Source: Streptomyces flavochromogenes (GTDB taxonomy: Bacteria; Actinomycetota; Actinomycetes; Streptomycetales; Streptomycetaceae). Taken from it: 64,000 nucleotides of DNA. This document shows, piece after piece, positions 35,625 to 44,080 of the stretch. Position 1 is the stretch's first letter, and every line of letters begins with the position of its first letter. Made by a program: the position numbers and the translations under genes. The stretch spans positions 1-64,000 of the forward strand of contig NZ_JNZO01000013.1 of the NCBI RefSeq assembly GCF_000717595.1, read 5' to 3'. The notes under the pieces are model-generated. The model was not told the origin of the DNA. It saw nothing but the letters and a program-made list of their open reading frames with translations, and did not search any database.

Positions 35625-36191
35625 TCAGTCCCGGTCTCCGCCGGCACCGAGGGCGTCGACGATCGCCGAGGCGAAGGCGTCGAGGTCTCCGGGCCTGCGG
35701 GAGGTGATGAGGGGATGCCTTCCGGAGGTGTCCACGACGACCTCCCGGTCCAGCCAGGTGGCGCCCGCGTTCTCGAGGTCGGGGCGGAGCGAGGGGTACG
35801 ACGTGAGCTCACGGCCCCCGGCGAGCCCGCTGTCCACGAGAAGCCAGGGTCCGTGGCAGATGGCGGCAACCGGCTTGCCGGCCTGGGCGAAGGCCGAGAG
35901 GAGACGCCGTGCGTCCGCGTCGGTCCGCAACCGGTCGGCGTTCACGGTGCCGCCGGGCACGACCACCGCGGCGAACCGGTCCGCCGTCGCCTTCGTCAGA
36001 GTCGTGTCCGGCGGGACGACGGCGCCCGGCTTGCGGTCCGAGACGACGGTGTGGACCGCCTCGTCCTTCTGTGCGGCGATGGTGACGTGGGCGCCGGCCT
36101 TCCTCAGGTCGGCGGCCGGCTTCATCAACTCGTCCTGCTCCGTGCCGTAGTTCGTCGTGAGGATCAGTACGTTCTTGCCTTCGAGTGACAC
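35625..36191 (-). CDS. DJ-1/PfpI family type 1 glutamine amidotransferase-like protein
   Basis: A 188-residue Hsp31/PfpI-type protein of stress response, probably a glyoxalase, deglycase or protease. NVLILTTNYGTEQDELMKPA opens the fold with the conserved Glu, and VAAICHGPWLLVDSGL near residue 110 carries the nucleophile-elbow Cys-His. It is a complete single domain. No promoter was recognised. Confidence 0.9.
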   Translation of the reverse strand: MSLEGKNVLILTTNYGTEQDELMKPAADLRKAGAHVTIAAQKDEAVHTVVSDRKPGAVVPPDTTLTKATADRFAAVVVPGGTVNADRLRTDADARRLLSAFAQAGKPVAAICHGPWLLVDSGLAGGRELTSYPSLRPDLENAGATWLDREVVVDTSGRHPLITSRRPGDLDAFASAIVDALGAGGDRD

Positions 36192-36376
36192 GATTTCTCC
36201 CTATCGGGTGTCAGGCTTCGTACGGTCGGCTTCTTCCCGTCGGCTTCCTTCGGTCGACCTCCTTCGGTCGTCCGTGGGGCCGGCGGTCGGCGAGTCTCGG
36301 CGTGCGCTACCACGTGCGCGAGCCTGGTCGTGTACTCGGCCGTGTCGGGGCAGCGGGGGCCCGGCGGCCGGGCGCT

Positions 36377-36749
36377 TCAGGCGGCGAGGGCCTCGATCAG
36401 CTCGTCGCGCGTCATGGTGGAGCGGCCCCGGACCTCGGCCTCGGGCGATCTCGTCGAGCTCGACGAACCCGGTGATCTCCAGCGCCTTCGAACGCCCGGG
36501 GGCGACGTCCGCCAGCTCCTGGCGCTCCACGAGCACGTACTCGCCCCCGGTGTCGAACCCCTTGACGATGTCGTCGAGGGCGACTTCCTCGCCGGTCCGT
36601 TCGTTCACCCGCCGGTTGCGGACGCGGTCCGAGGTGCCGCGCTCCAGCTGGTGGAAGTGGAAGGTGTGACTTTCCGTAGCCGTGTAGATCCCGACCGGCA
36701 GACTCACCAGTCCGAACGTCAGACTCCCTGACCACACCGGCCGCGCCAT
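36377..36749 (-). pseudogene. ku: Decayed ku (DNA end-binding protein) with internal deletion
   Basis: The first about 104 residues are an intact Ku N-terminus (MARPVWSGSLTFGLVSLPVG, KGFDTGGEYVLVERQEL, ITGFVELDEI). The normal continuation (DPIYFD-type strand and the rest of the beta-barrel) is absent. In another frame, directly after the junction near 36435-36450, comes a typical Ku-type C-terminal tail (AEVRGRSTMTRDELIEALAA) with stop at 36377. The gene is therefore two ends joined out of frame after loss of the middle. A 188-residue frame (36201-36767) continues as non-homologous sequence. LigD-type genes lie 10 kb to the right. Confidence 0.7.
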
Positions 36750-36848
36750 GACCACCACCTGCCTCACCGAAGTCCCGGCTTCCGGCGGGAACTCGACAGC
36801 CGCACCGCACCCTCGGAGCGAGACGCGTCGACGGGCCCGAGATCCCGC

Positions 36849-37229
36849 TCAGAACATGGTGTTGTCGTTCTCGGACGTGGAGGGGACGACCTGGAGGACG
36901 TCCCAGTGCTCGACGATCCTTCCGTCGGCGTCGAAACGGAAGATGTCGATCCCGGCGTACTCCTCGTCGGGCCAGGTCTGATGACAGTGCAGGACGACGT
37001 GGTCGCCGTCGGCGAAGGCACGCCTGTACTCGACGCGCTTGCCCGGGTACTCGGCGGCCATGCGCTCGAAATAGTCGATGAACGCCTGCTTGCCGTCGCC
37101 GACGTGCGGGTTGTGCTGGATGTAGGTGTCGCCGACGTACTGGTCGATGGCTTCGGCCGGGCGGCACTCGTTGAACATCAGGTCGTAGAACGCCGTGGCC
37201 GTGGCCTTGTTCTTCTCCGGGTCGCTCAT
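36849..37229 (-). CDS. Nuclear transport factor 2 / SnoaL-like protein
   Basis: A 126-residue cone-shaped alpha+beta barrel protein. The pattern is characteristic: [39 protein letters not shown] and [20 protein letters not shown]. Such proteins are isomerases or ligand binders; the substrate is unknown. No clear partner lies beside it. Confidence 0.88.
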   Translation of the reverse strand: MSDPEKNKATATAFYDLMFNECRPAEAIDQYVGDTYIQHNPHVGDGKQAFIDYFERMAAEYPGKRVEYRRAFADGDHVVLHCHQTWPDEEYAGIDIFRFDADGRIVEHWDVLQVVPSTSENDNTMF

Positions 37230-37352
37230 GAGGCCACCGTAGGTCCGACAGCCGGGCGCGGCACGGTGAGCGCGTCGCCCGGCGTCGAACGATGGTGGGC
37301 TGCTGCATCGGGTCGATGTCCTTCGATCAGTGCGGCCGCATTCGGCTCCAGG

Positions 37353-37508
37353 TCACCATCGGTACCAGCGACCGTCGCCGCTCCTCATCAGGAACCCCAG
37401 CACCCACAACACGAGTACGGCGATGGCGATGTACCACAGGACTTCGAGCGCGAAGCCGGCACCGACGAGGATGAGAATCACCAACAGGACGAGGAGCAGG
37501 GGAACCAT
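37353..37508 (-). CDS. Small hydrophobic membrane protein (51 aa)
   Basis: Nearly the whole protein is hydrophobic: LLLVLLVILILVGAGFALEV and WYIAIAVLVLWVLGFLM form two membrane helices, ending in GDGRWYRW. It belongs to the short hydrophobic stress-protein type common in Streptomyces. ATG 37508 has GGAGG 7 nt upstream. A GGGTAC element lies about 100 nt upstream but without a matching -35. Confidence 0.75.
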   Translation of the reverse strand: MVPLLLVLLVILILVGAGFALEVLWYIAIAVLVLWVLGFLMRSGDGRWYRW

Positions 37509-38332
37509 GACGTCGCCTCCGAATGCCGCCGGGGCCGTCGGGCCATCCTCAGCACGGCCTCCGTTGCCTGGCGGTTGCCCGTTCCCGACCATGTCATGCG
37601 TCCGTCGTACCCGGCATGCCCGTAGCGCCGGTTCGCTCCGCCCGCGCGGGGGCCGAGCGAACCGGGGCGGCGCAGCGCGGAGGGCGAGGGGGCGAGCAAG
37701 GAACCGCGCGTCCGACGGTTGTGGGACCGAGCAGCGGGCATGCGCCCCGGGGGAAGCGCTCGCCACGACCCGTACGAGGTGACCGGCCATGACTACAGCT
37801 CGCGACCTCGTGCCCCTCGGACCCGACCTGCGTCCACCGGGCCAGGATCGTCGTGGACGCCGCACGCACGATGGCCGCCTTCGGTCTCGGAACACCCCGC
37901 CCCGGGAAGTCCTGGCTCCCGTCGCCGACGACGGACGCATGCGCTGGATGCCCCCGCCATGACCAGGAACCGGCGCCCCGCGTCTGCCCGGCCGACACCG
38001 ACGGAACTCCCGCCCTGCCGGGCGGAGGACGGCGGAGCGCACGTCGTCCGGGAAGCCTCGTCCGAGTCCGGCACCGTCGTGCTGGCCCTGAGCGGCTCGT
38101 TCGGCGTCAGCACCGTGTCCTGCCTGCATGAGGCCCTCGCCTGCGGACGGGCACGCTTCGCCTGGTCACCGTCGTCCCGAACCGTGCCGGCGTCGGACTC
38201 GCCTGACGCGAGCCCCAGCGCGGTCGTCGCAAGCCGGAACCAGCACCAGCACCAGCACCAGCACCAGCACCAGCACCAGCACCAGCACCAGCACCAGCAG
38301 AGCCTCGCACCCACCTCGCGGAGTTGATTCCC
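37509..38332. other. 824-nt region without a confident gene
   Basis: Three overlapping short frames are open here. A frame at 37959-38327 starts MTRNRRPASARPTP and contains TVVLALSGSFGVSTVSCLHE, weakly like the start of a STAS domain, then breaks into non-homologous sequence and the hexanucleotide repeat. A short frame from ATG 37789 has a possible binding site. This looks like eroded coding sequence rather than a functional gene. Confidence 0.4.
38239..38298. repeat. Ten exact tandem copies of ACCAGC
   Basis: A perfect 60-bp hexanucleotide array. In the frame continuous with the downstream RhoGDI-like gene it encodes (Pro-Ala)n; in another open frame it encodes (Gln-His)n. Because the unit is a multiple of three, copy number can change without a frameshift. 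Confidence 0.85.
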
Positions 38333-38857
38333 ATGCCGGCCGCCACGCGTGCATCCCGGTCCTCCATGCCGGCCCCCGCCCCTGAGGACGGCAGTGGAAT
38401 CGCCACGCGAGCCGTCGAACTGACGGAGCTGGCGTTCGTCTCCGACGAGCTGGGGACGTTCACGGTGCCCCTCGATGGCGAGGCTGCCGGCCTCTCCCAC
38501 GAATTGCCGGAGGGCGCGGTGGTCAGCATCGCGCTCACCTTCCGGCTGGGCGCGGACACCGACGGACTGGTCTTCGAAACCGTCAGGGTCGGGCAGGGCG
38601 AGGAGCCCGTGGCTCGGCGGGCCGCCTTGGGCGGCTTCCGCGCCGGAGGCCCGTACGAGATCCGCCTTCCGCCCGAACGGCTGCCCCTCGGGCGCGCCCA
38701 CTGCGGCACGTACGACATGACGGCGCGCCTGAGCGACGTCGCGGGGATCGAGCACGCCCAGGTGAAGCACCGCTTCACACTCGTCCGCCGACTGCCCGAC
38801 GCAGCGATCGAGGCACCCGACGGCCACGCGGCCCGGACGCCGCAGGGTGACGGGTGA
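38333..38857 (+). CDS. RhoGDI-like beta-sandwich protein
   Basis: A 174-residue soluble protein. The middle (about 45-150) follows the order of the eukaryotic RhoGDI immunoglobulin-like fold: IALTFRLGADTDGLVFETVR, then LGGFRAGGPYEIRLPPERLP, then GTYDMTARLSDVAG and HRFTLVRRL. RhoGDI has the equivalent elements VGSYGPRAEEYEF, APKGMLARGSYSIKSRFTDD and the final W-strand. Bacteria have no Rho GTPases, so a prenyl- or lipid-binding role would be new. ATG 38333 has CGGAG upstream; an in-frame (Pro-Ala)n stretch lies directly before it. Family assignment is from pattern only. Confidence 0.6.
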   Translation: MPAATRASRSSMPAPAPEDGSGIATRAVELTELAFVSDELGTFTVPLDGEAAGLSHELPEGAVVSIALTFRLGADTDGLVFETVRVGQGEEPVARRAALGGFRAGGPYEIRLPPERLPLGRAHCGTYDMTARLSDVAGIEHAQVKHRFTLVRRLPDAAIEAPDGHAARTPQGDG

Positions 38858-38937
38858 CGAACGCCCGAAGGGGGCGCGAAGCGGGACGGCTGCGCCGAGG
38901 CGGAGGGGCCCTTCGCCGGGGATCGAGCGCCCCGCGC

Positions 38938-38962
38938 GATTGCACTCGGTTTCGTCGGGTAC
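38938..38962 (+). promoter_or_regulatory. Sigma-B-type promoter upstream of SRPBCC gene
   Basis: GATT (38938-38941), 15 nt, GGGTAC (38957-38962), ending 48 nt before ATG 39011. Confidence 0.6.
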
Positions 38963-39010
38963 GCGGGGAAAGACCCCGAATCATTCGCGACACAGGCAGG
39001 AGGAACCGCC

Positions 39011-39631
39011 ATGAGCATGGTGCAGCAGACGATCGACGTGGACGTTCCTGTACGGAACGCCTACAACCAGTGGACGCAGTTCGAGGAGTTCCCGCGCTTC
39101 ATGGAGGGCGTCGAGGACGTCACGCAGCTCGACGAGCGACACTGCCACTGGCAGACCAAGATCGCAGGCGTCCGGCGCGAGTTCGACACCGAGATCGTCG
39201 ACCAGCTGGCCGACGAGCGCATCTCCTGGCGCACGGTCGGCGGCGACGTGAAGCAGAAGGGCGTCGTCACCTTCCAAGGGCTCGACGCTGGTCACACCCG
39301 GGTGAGTCTCGCGATGGACGTGGAACCCGACGGCCTGGCCGAGAAGGCGGCCGACGCACTCGGCATCCTGGACCGCCGGGTCAAGGGGGACCTCAAGCGG
39401 TTCAAGGGCTTCATCGAGGATCACGGTCACGAGACCGGTGGCTGGCGCGGCCGCGTCCAGCCTTCCGACACCGCCGACGGGCCGCCCCCCGTCACACCGA
39501 CGCCCTCCGACGCGCCGGTACGCGAGGCCCCGGGGACGCCCGGCGCGCCCGGCCCGGCGAGCACCCCTTCGGAAGCGCAGGAGGCCTGGCCGATGCCGCC
39601 GGGCGGCTCCGACGGGCACCGACCGAGCTGA
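39011..39631 (+). CDS. SRPBCC / polyketide-cyclase-like protein
   Basis: A 206-residue protein whose first 145 residues form a ligand-binding helix-grip domain (VDVPVRNAYNQWTQFEEFPR, then RVSLAMDVEPDGLAEKAADA and RVKGDLKRFKGFIEDHGHET). A Pro/Ala-rich disordered tail follows. AGGAGG lies 7 nt before the ATG. It resembles the cyclase/dehydrase-type stress proteins of Streptomyces. It has a sigma-B-type promoter. Confidence 0.85.
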   Translation: MSMVQQTIDVDVPVRNAYNQWTQFEEFPRFMEGVEDVTQLDERHCHWQTKIAGVRREFDTEIVDQLADERISWRTVGGDVKQKGVVTFQGLDAGHTRVSLAMDVEPDGLAEKAADALGILDRRVKGDLKRFKGFIEDHGHETGGWRGRVQPSDTADGPPPVTPTPSDAPVREAPGTPGAPGPASTPSEAQEAWPMPPGGSDGHRPS

Positions 39632-39821
39632 CCACCGGCTCGTCGAGCCACTTGACCGCTCTGACCTGAGCTCTGGATCGCGCCGACCGATCGCGGGCCA
39701 CCGCGGGTACCGCCGCGACCCACCGCTGTGCCGTCGCCGGTGCCGCACCCGCCCGCCCTGATCCCGGGCCACCAGCGGCGCGGCGAGTGCTCAGCAGGCC
39801 TGTTCCTCGCCCGCCACGAAG

Positions 39822-39860
39822 TCTGCCGCCCGCCCCTCGGCATGAGGGGCGGGCGGCAGA
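39822..39860. terminator. Strong hairpin terminator, 17-bp perfect stem
   Basis: TCTGCCGCCCGCCCCTC and its exact complement with a GGCAT loop. It stands alone about 190 nt after the SRPBCC gene and 110 nt before the next gene. No other gene was recognised between 39632 and 39970. Confidence 0.75.
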
Positions 39861-39970
39861 GGCCCGTACGCGAGTACCCGCCCGTGGGCCGGCCCGCTCG
39901 GCGCCCGTCGGCCCGCCGGTCCGGGGCGGCGGACTCGGCGTTCTCGACCGGTCGGAGGCACCCTGGAGGG

Positions 39971-40183
39971 GTGGGTACCGCGCCGATCGTCGTCCACCCG
40001 CCCTCCCCGACCGGGGGCCGGCGGGTCACCGTGCGGGGCGAGATACTCGGTCTGGCCCACCGCGACGAGGACGTCGTCGAGTTCCTCCGCCGCGCCGGCC
40101 TTCCCGGAGCGGAAGACCTGCTCGACGATCCCGCCTGGGTGACGTGGCGAGGCAGCCGCCCCCACTGGTACGAGGCGGCTTGA
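39971..40183 (+). CDS. Conserved small hypothetical protein
   Basis: A 70-residue alpha/beta protein (IVVHPPSPTGGRRVTVRGEI, LGLAHRDEDVVEFLRRAGLP, DDPAWVTWRGSRPHWYEAA). I recognise it as a small protein widespread in Streptomyces, with no known function. GTG 39971 lies almost on top of its GGAGGG sequence, so the start may be slightly different. A convergent terminator follows. Confidence 0.65.
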   Translation: MGTAPIVVHPPSPTGGRRVTVRGEILGLAHRDEDVVEFLRRAGLPGAEDLLDDPAWVTWRGSRPHWYEAA

Positions 40184-40201
40184 GCGGGCCACCAGCCGTC
40201 A

Positions 40202-40239
40202 CAGGCCAGGCCGCCGTCGTCTGACGGCGGCCTGGCCTG
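40202..40239. terminator. Bidirectional terminator, 17-bp perfect stem
   Basis: CAGGCCAGGCCGCCGTC and its complement with a GTCT loop, between convergent genes ending at 40183 and 40269. Confidence 0.85.
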
Positions 40240-40268
40240 CGGTTCGATCGGCTCTCGCGCGTCCTGCC

Positions 40269-40628
40269 TTACCTGTGCGCCCACCAGCTGCTCGGCCCCG
40301 AACCCCCGGTGAACCGGGAGAGGAGACCGTGGCGACGACGCTCCACCCTCAGCCCGAGGACGTACGCCCCGGTGACAGCGGCTGCCGTGCCTGCGGCGGC
40401 GCCGCCTGCGAGGGCCTTGCGGGCGCGTGGGTCGCTCCAGACCCAGCCGCCCCGACCGACGGTGCCCTGTACGGCACGCACGGCCGCCAGCGTCTTCTCG
40501 GCCATCGGCGCGGGGAGCGCGGTGAGGGTTCCGGATACCGTCGCGTCGGCGTCGGCCGTCTCCGACCGGGTGGCATGCGCGCCGCCACGAGGTGACTGGT
40601 TTTCCTTGCTCGATTCGCTGGCACTCAT
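40269..40628 (-). CDS. Small single-helix membrane protein
   Basis: A 119-residue protein with a disordered N-terminus (MSASESSKENQSPRGGAH), a helical middle and one predicted membrane helix (ALAGGAAAGTAAAVTGAYVL), then a basic tail (GLRVERRRHG). No family is recognised. A palindrome GCGAACCCGGTTCGC (40656-40670) lies 28 nt upstream and could be an operator. Confidence 0.6.
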   Translation of the reverse strand: MSASESSKENQSPRGGAHATRSETADADATVSGTLTALPAPMAEKTLAAVRAVQGTVGRGGWVWSDPRARKALAGGAAAGTAAAVTGAYVLGLRVERRRHGLLSRFTGGSGPSSWWAHR

Positions 40629-40655
40629 AGGGTCCGTCTGCCCGACTCCACCGGA

Positions 40656-40670
40656 GCGAACCCGGTTCGC
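40656..40670. promoter_or_regulatory. Palindrome upstream of small membrane protein
   Basis: GCGAAC-CCG-GTTCGC, a perfect 6-bp inverted repeat, 28 nt from the start codon. A regulator-binding site is plausible; no regulator can be named. Confidence 0.3.
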
Positions 40671-40806
40671 CGGCACGACTTCCGCCGGTTCCCGGCGGTC
40701 GCAGAACCTTCACATCCACGGCCGTGAACCGTCCGTTCGTGCGGGAACGCGGACAGGGAGTGAGGAACAGCGACGAAGCGAGGTTCGGCCGAGAGGAGAA
40801 GGGGCC

Positions 40807-40998
40807 GTGATAGCGGTTGCCGTGTTGCTGCTGCCCGCCATGGGGTTGCTCCTGTTCATGATGGACCGCTTCGAGAACCGGGTGGCGGCCGCGCCGAAGC
40901 GGGCGCGGCACGCCAGACAGAGCCACCTGCGGCTGGTCGAGGACCCGGACCCCACTCCGGTCGTCGGACACGAGGCGGGACACGCCGACGCCGCATGA
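40807..40998 (+). CDS. Small N-terminally anchored membrane protein (63 aa)
   Basis: GTG 40807 follows GGAGAAGGGG. One N-terminal membrane helix (VAVLLLPAMGLLLFMMDRFE) is followed by a basic then acidic cytoplasmic tail (APKRARHARQSHLRLVEDPD). No family is known. Its stop overlaps an in-frame ATG of the BrkB-like gene (40995). Confidence 0.6.
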   Translation: MIAVAVLLLPAMGLLLFMMDRFENRVAAAPKRARHARQSHLRLVEDPDPTPVVGHEAGHADAA

Positions 40999-41068
40999 AG
41001 AGGCAGGGGCGACTGCAGGCCACGACGGCGGGCCGTGTGTGGCAGGTCGCGGCCCCTCTCCCCCGAGG

Positions 41069-41093
41069 GCCTGGAGACACGGCACCGGGGTAC
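41069..41093 (+). promoter_or_regulatory. Sigma-B-type promoter upstream of BrkB-like gene
   Basis: GCCT (41069-41072), 15 nt, GGGTAC (41088-41093). ATG 41103 lies only 9 nt after the -10 element, so the transcript would be leaderless or nearly so. That supports ATG 41103 as the start. Confidence 0.5.
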
Positions 41094-41102
41094 CCGAACG
41101 GC

Positions 41103-42284
41103 ATGGCCGAATCGAATCGATCAGTGCACCAGGGCCGCGCCGAAGAGGCCGCGGCACGCGAAGCGCCGGCCGGAGAGGCATCCGCGCACGGGACGCCGGC
41201 CGGCAAGGCACCGGCGCACGAGACGCCGGCCCCCGAAGACGTCGGCCCCGGGCCCGAAGTGGAGCGACGGGCGCCGGGCGCTCCCACGGACCTGCCCCGC
41301 CGGTCCTGGCTCGCCGTACTCAAGGGTTCGGTACGGGAGTTCAGGGACGACGAACTGACCGACCGCGCGGCGGCGCTCACGTACTACGGCGTGCTGTCGC
41401 TCTTCCCCGCGCTGCTGGTTCTCGTGGCCCTGCTCGGCCTCGGCGGGACGTCGACCACCGAGAAGGTGCTGGACCACGTCGGCGAGCTGACTCCCGGCCC
41501 TGCCCGTGACGTGCTGGGCCGTGCGGTGGAAGAGCTGCAGGGCCACTCCGCCACGGGCTCGGCCATGGCCGTCGTCGGGGTGGTGGTCGCCCTGTGGTCG
41601 GCGTCCGGATACGTGGGAGCGTTCATGCGCGCGGCCGACCAGGTCTACGACATGCCCGAGGGCCGCCCGGTGTGGAAGCTCCTCCCCCTCAGGGTCGGGA
41701 TGACGGCCGTGCTGACGGTGCTGGCGGCGCTGAACGCGCTGATCCTGGTGTTCACCGGGTCCGTGGCGCGTCACGCCGGAGCCGCGCTCGGCACCGGTGA
41801 CACGGCACTGACGGTGTGGTCGTTCGCGAAGTGGCCCGTCCTGGTGGTGCTGGTGTCCTTCACGATCGCGCTGCTGTACGCATCCAGTCCCAACGCCAAG
41901 GTCAAGGGCTGGAGATGGATCACTCCCGGCAGCGTCCTGGCGCTGCTGATGTGGACGGGCGCCTCCGCCGGGTTCGCGCTCTACGTCGGCGCCTTCGCCT
42001 CCTACAACAAGACCTACGGCACCATGGCCGGCGTCATCGTCTTCCTCGTGTGGCTGTGGATCGGCAACCTCGCGCTGCTCCTCGGCCTGGAGTTCGACGC
42101 CGAGGCGGTGCGCCAGCGGGCTGTGCTCGGCGGTATGCCGCCGGACGAGGAGCCGTACACCGAGCCGCGGGACACCCGTGCCTGGGACGCACACGACCTG
42201 CGCCGGCTCGAAGGCCCTGATTCCGGCCGGAGACCTCACAGGAGGCCCCACGGGGGCTTGTCCGACCGCCGGGGTGCCGCGTGA
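41103..42284 (+). CDS. YihY/BrkB family inner-membrane protein
   Basis: A 393-residue protein with a disordered, repeated Ala/Pro-rich N-terminus (about 1-60) and six membrane helices (for example YGVLSLFPALLVLVALLGLG, AMAVVGVVVALWSASGYVGA, FAKWPVLVVLVSFTIALLYA, AGVIVFLVWLWIGNLALLLG). The family signature RAAALTYYGVLSLFPALL is near residue 90. The role is unsettled: envelope integrity or transport. An upstream in-frame ATG at 40995 overlaps the preceding gene and would add 36 residues. Confidence 0.9.
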   Translation: MAESNRSVHQGRAEEAAAREAPAGEASAHGTPAGKAPAHETPAPEDVGPGPEVERRAPGAPTDLPRRSWLAVLKGSVREFRDDELTDRAAALTYYGVLSLFPALLVLVALLGLGGTSTTEKVLDHVGELTPGPARDVLGRAVEELQGHSATGSAMAVVGVVVALWSASGYVGAFMRAADQVYDMPEGRPVWKLLPLRVGMTAVLTVLAALNALILVFTGSVARHAGAALGTGDTALTVWSFAKWPVLVVLVSFTIALLYASSPNAKVKGWRWITPGSVLALLMWTGASAGFALYVGAFASYNKTYGTMAGVIVFLVWLWIGNLALLLGLEFDAEAVRQRAVLGGMPPDEEPYTEPRDTRAWDAHDLRRLEGPDSGRRPHRRPHGGLSDRRGAA

Positions 42285-42309
42285 CGGTGTCTGCACATCG
42301 CGGCGCCGC

Positions 42310-43161
42310 TCACGTCCCCGACGGCCGCGGCTGCTCCGGCGGAACCGAGCTCTCGGCAGCCGCCATCCACTGGTCCAGGTCGGCCTGGGTGAACTCTGTC
42401 CACGGTGGGACGTCGGGAAGCCCGCGAAGGAGGTCGTAGGCCTCGGAGATGTGACTGCCGCGGAGGACGGGACAGTGGCAGCCGGCGATGACCTCGGCGT
42501 TCAGATGTTGGAAGTCGGTGACGACCGTCCCGAACTTCCGGGCGTCCAGCAGGGCGACCCAGGGGGAGACCAGCCTTCCGCCGAAGAGCTGGCCGTCGCG
42601 GAATTCGCCCGGCGACAGCGCCGCCGTCTCGGGCATGGGAGTCGGCACGTTGGTGGCGAAGGTGTCGACCGCCCAGAGGACGTCGGTCTTCGGGTCGAAG
42701 AGGGCGCGGGTGGTGGGGTTGTCGAACAGCGGCGGCCGCTTGGCGACCAGGGTGCGGTCGCCCGCGTCGATCGTGTCGCCGTCGGTCATGAAGCGGCACC
42801 GGTTGATGGGAGTCTCCCACTCCTCGGCCATGCGGCCGATGGAGAACCATGTCGTCAGCAGGGTCGCGTTCGGGCATTCCGCGAGGACCGCCAGGAGGTT
42901 GCCCGCGTGGTCGCGGTCGTCGTGGGTGAGGAAGATCCACCGTACGTCCAGGGGATCCACGACGGACCAGGCCGCCTCCAGCCACTGGGAGCGCACGGCG
43001 GGCGCCCCGGTGTCCACGAGGACCGGTTCGGTTCCCCTGATCACCATCGAGTTCATCGGGAAGTGGCCGACCGGCGGGGCTTCGAGAGCCCACGGGATGA
43101 CGAACGTCTCCTCGGCGATCTTGTACGGCTGCAGAAGGTCGAAACTCTCCATGGTTGTCAT
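42310..43161 (-). CDS. MBL-fold metallohydrolase, flavodiiron-like metal site
   Basis: A 283-residue metallo-beta-lactamase fold protein. The metal motif is THDDRDHAGN near residue 75: the HxHxDH second His is replaced by Asp, as in the HxExDH/HxDxDH of oxygen-binding di-iron (ODP) proteins. Further ligands are His in AGCHCPVLRGSHI and Asp in WAVDTFATN. This suggests a di-iron O2/NO-reactive enzyme without the flavodoxin domain. ATG 43161 follows AAGGAG. Confidence 0.85.
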   Translation of the reverse strand: MTTMESFDLLQPYKIAEETFVIPWALEAPPVGHFPMNSMVIRGTEPVLVDTGAPAVRSQWLEAAWSVVDPLDVRWIFLTHDDRDHAGNLLAVLAECPNATLLTTWFSIGRMAEEWETPINRCRFMTDGDTIDAGDRTLVAKRPPLFDNPTTRALFDPKTDVLWAVDTFATNVPTPMPETAALSPGEFRDGQLFGGRLVSPWVALLDARKFGTVVTDFQHLNAEVIAGCHCPVLRGSHISEAYDLLRGLPDVPPWTEFTQADLDQWMAAAESSVPPEQPRPSGT

Positions 43162-43273
43162 CGCTGCTCCTTGGGACGGAGTCGCCACAGCCTCCATGAA
43201 TCCAGTCCAGTCCCCTGCCGTGCTGCCGTCAAACGCAGAACGCGTGATCGCTCACGCGCTCTCCCCCGCCCGC

Positions 43274-43298
43274 GCATTCTTCCCGGCGCACGGGGTAC
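43274..43298 (+). promoter_or_regulatory. Sigma-B-type promoter upstream of nucleotidyltransferase operon
   Basis: GCAT (43274-43277), 15 nt, GGGTAC (43293-43298), 68 nt before ATG 43367. Confidence 0.6.
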
Positions 43299-43366
43299 TC
43301 GCGTGTTCCCCGCCTCGTACCCGACGACGGCGACTACGGCACAAGGCATACGGCAGGAGGCATCGC

Positions 43367-44080
43367 ATGAACCTCGCCGAAGGACGCCGAGCCGACGTCG
43401 GCCCTCCCACCACGGGCTCGCCGCCCATGCGGTCGCACTCGCCGTCCGCGGCCGAGGCCGCCGCGGAGGTGCGGCAGGCCCAGGCCCTGCCACCGGACCA
43501 CACCCAGGCCATCCTGGAGGTCACGAAGGAGGTGGCCGGGGTCCTCAAGTCGTCAGGGTGTCCCTTCGCCCTGGTCGGCAGCGTCGCGGTCTACGCGTAC
43601 GGCATCCCGGTCGGGCTCCAGCACGACACCGACTTCGTCGTGCGGCGCGAGGATGCCGAGAAGGTGACCGGCCTGCTGCGGGAGCGCGGTCTCGAGGTCG
43701 TCGAGCCTCCCGAGGACTGGCTGGTGAAGGCACGCAAGGACGGCGAACAGATCGATCTGATCTTCGCCCTGGCCGGTCGGCCCGTCACCACCGAGTTGCT
43801 CGATCGCGCCCCGACTCTGCCCGTGGACTCGGTTCACATGCCGGTCATCGACCCGACCGACCTCATGACCGGGCGACTGGCGGCGCTCTCGGAACACCAC
43901 TGCGACTACGGCCCGCTCCTCCCGGTCGCACGCGGGCTGCGGGAGCGCGTCGACTGGGACCTCGTACGCCACGAGACGGCGGACAAGCCGATGGCGGCTG
44001 CCTTCCTGTACCTGCTCGAACTGCTCGACGTCATCCCGCCCCACGACGGCCGGGCAGAGGGAGGCCGGTCCGATGAGTGA
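43367..44080 (+). CDS. Nucleotidyltransferase-fold protein
   Basis: A 237-residue protein with a disordered first 50 residues, then a nucleotidyltransferase core: ALVGSVAVYAYGIPVGLQHD with the following TDFVV gives the GSxA...DxD pattern, and DLIFALAGRPV the third acidic strand. ATG 43367 follows GGAGG. It overlaps the BON gene by 8 nt, so the three genes 43367-45109 form a translationally coupled unit. Confidence 0.85.
   Translation: MNLAEGRRADVGPPTTGSPPMRSHSPSAAEAAAEVRQAQALPPDHTQAILEVTKEVAGVLKSSGCPFALVGSVAVYAYGIPVGLQHDTDFVVRREDAEKVTGLLRERGLEVVEPPEDWLVKARKDGEQIDLIFALAGRPVTTELLDRAPTLPVDSVHMPVIDPTDLMTGRLAALSEHHCDYGPLLPVARGLRERVDWDLVRHETADKPMAAAFLYLLELLDVIPPHDGRAEGGRSDE

Noticed and set aside
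38239..38298. CRISPR-like repeats
   Set aside because: Six-base units without spacers; a microsatellite, not a CRISPR array.
37959..38327. Frame with weak STAS-like start and (Gln-His)n tail
   Set aside because: Homology is limited to about 20 residues and the rest looks random; not called as a gene.
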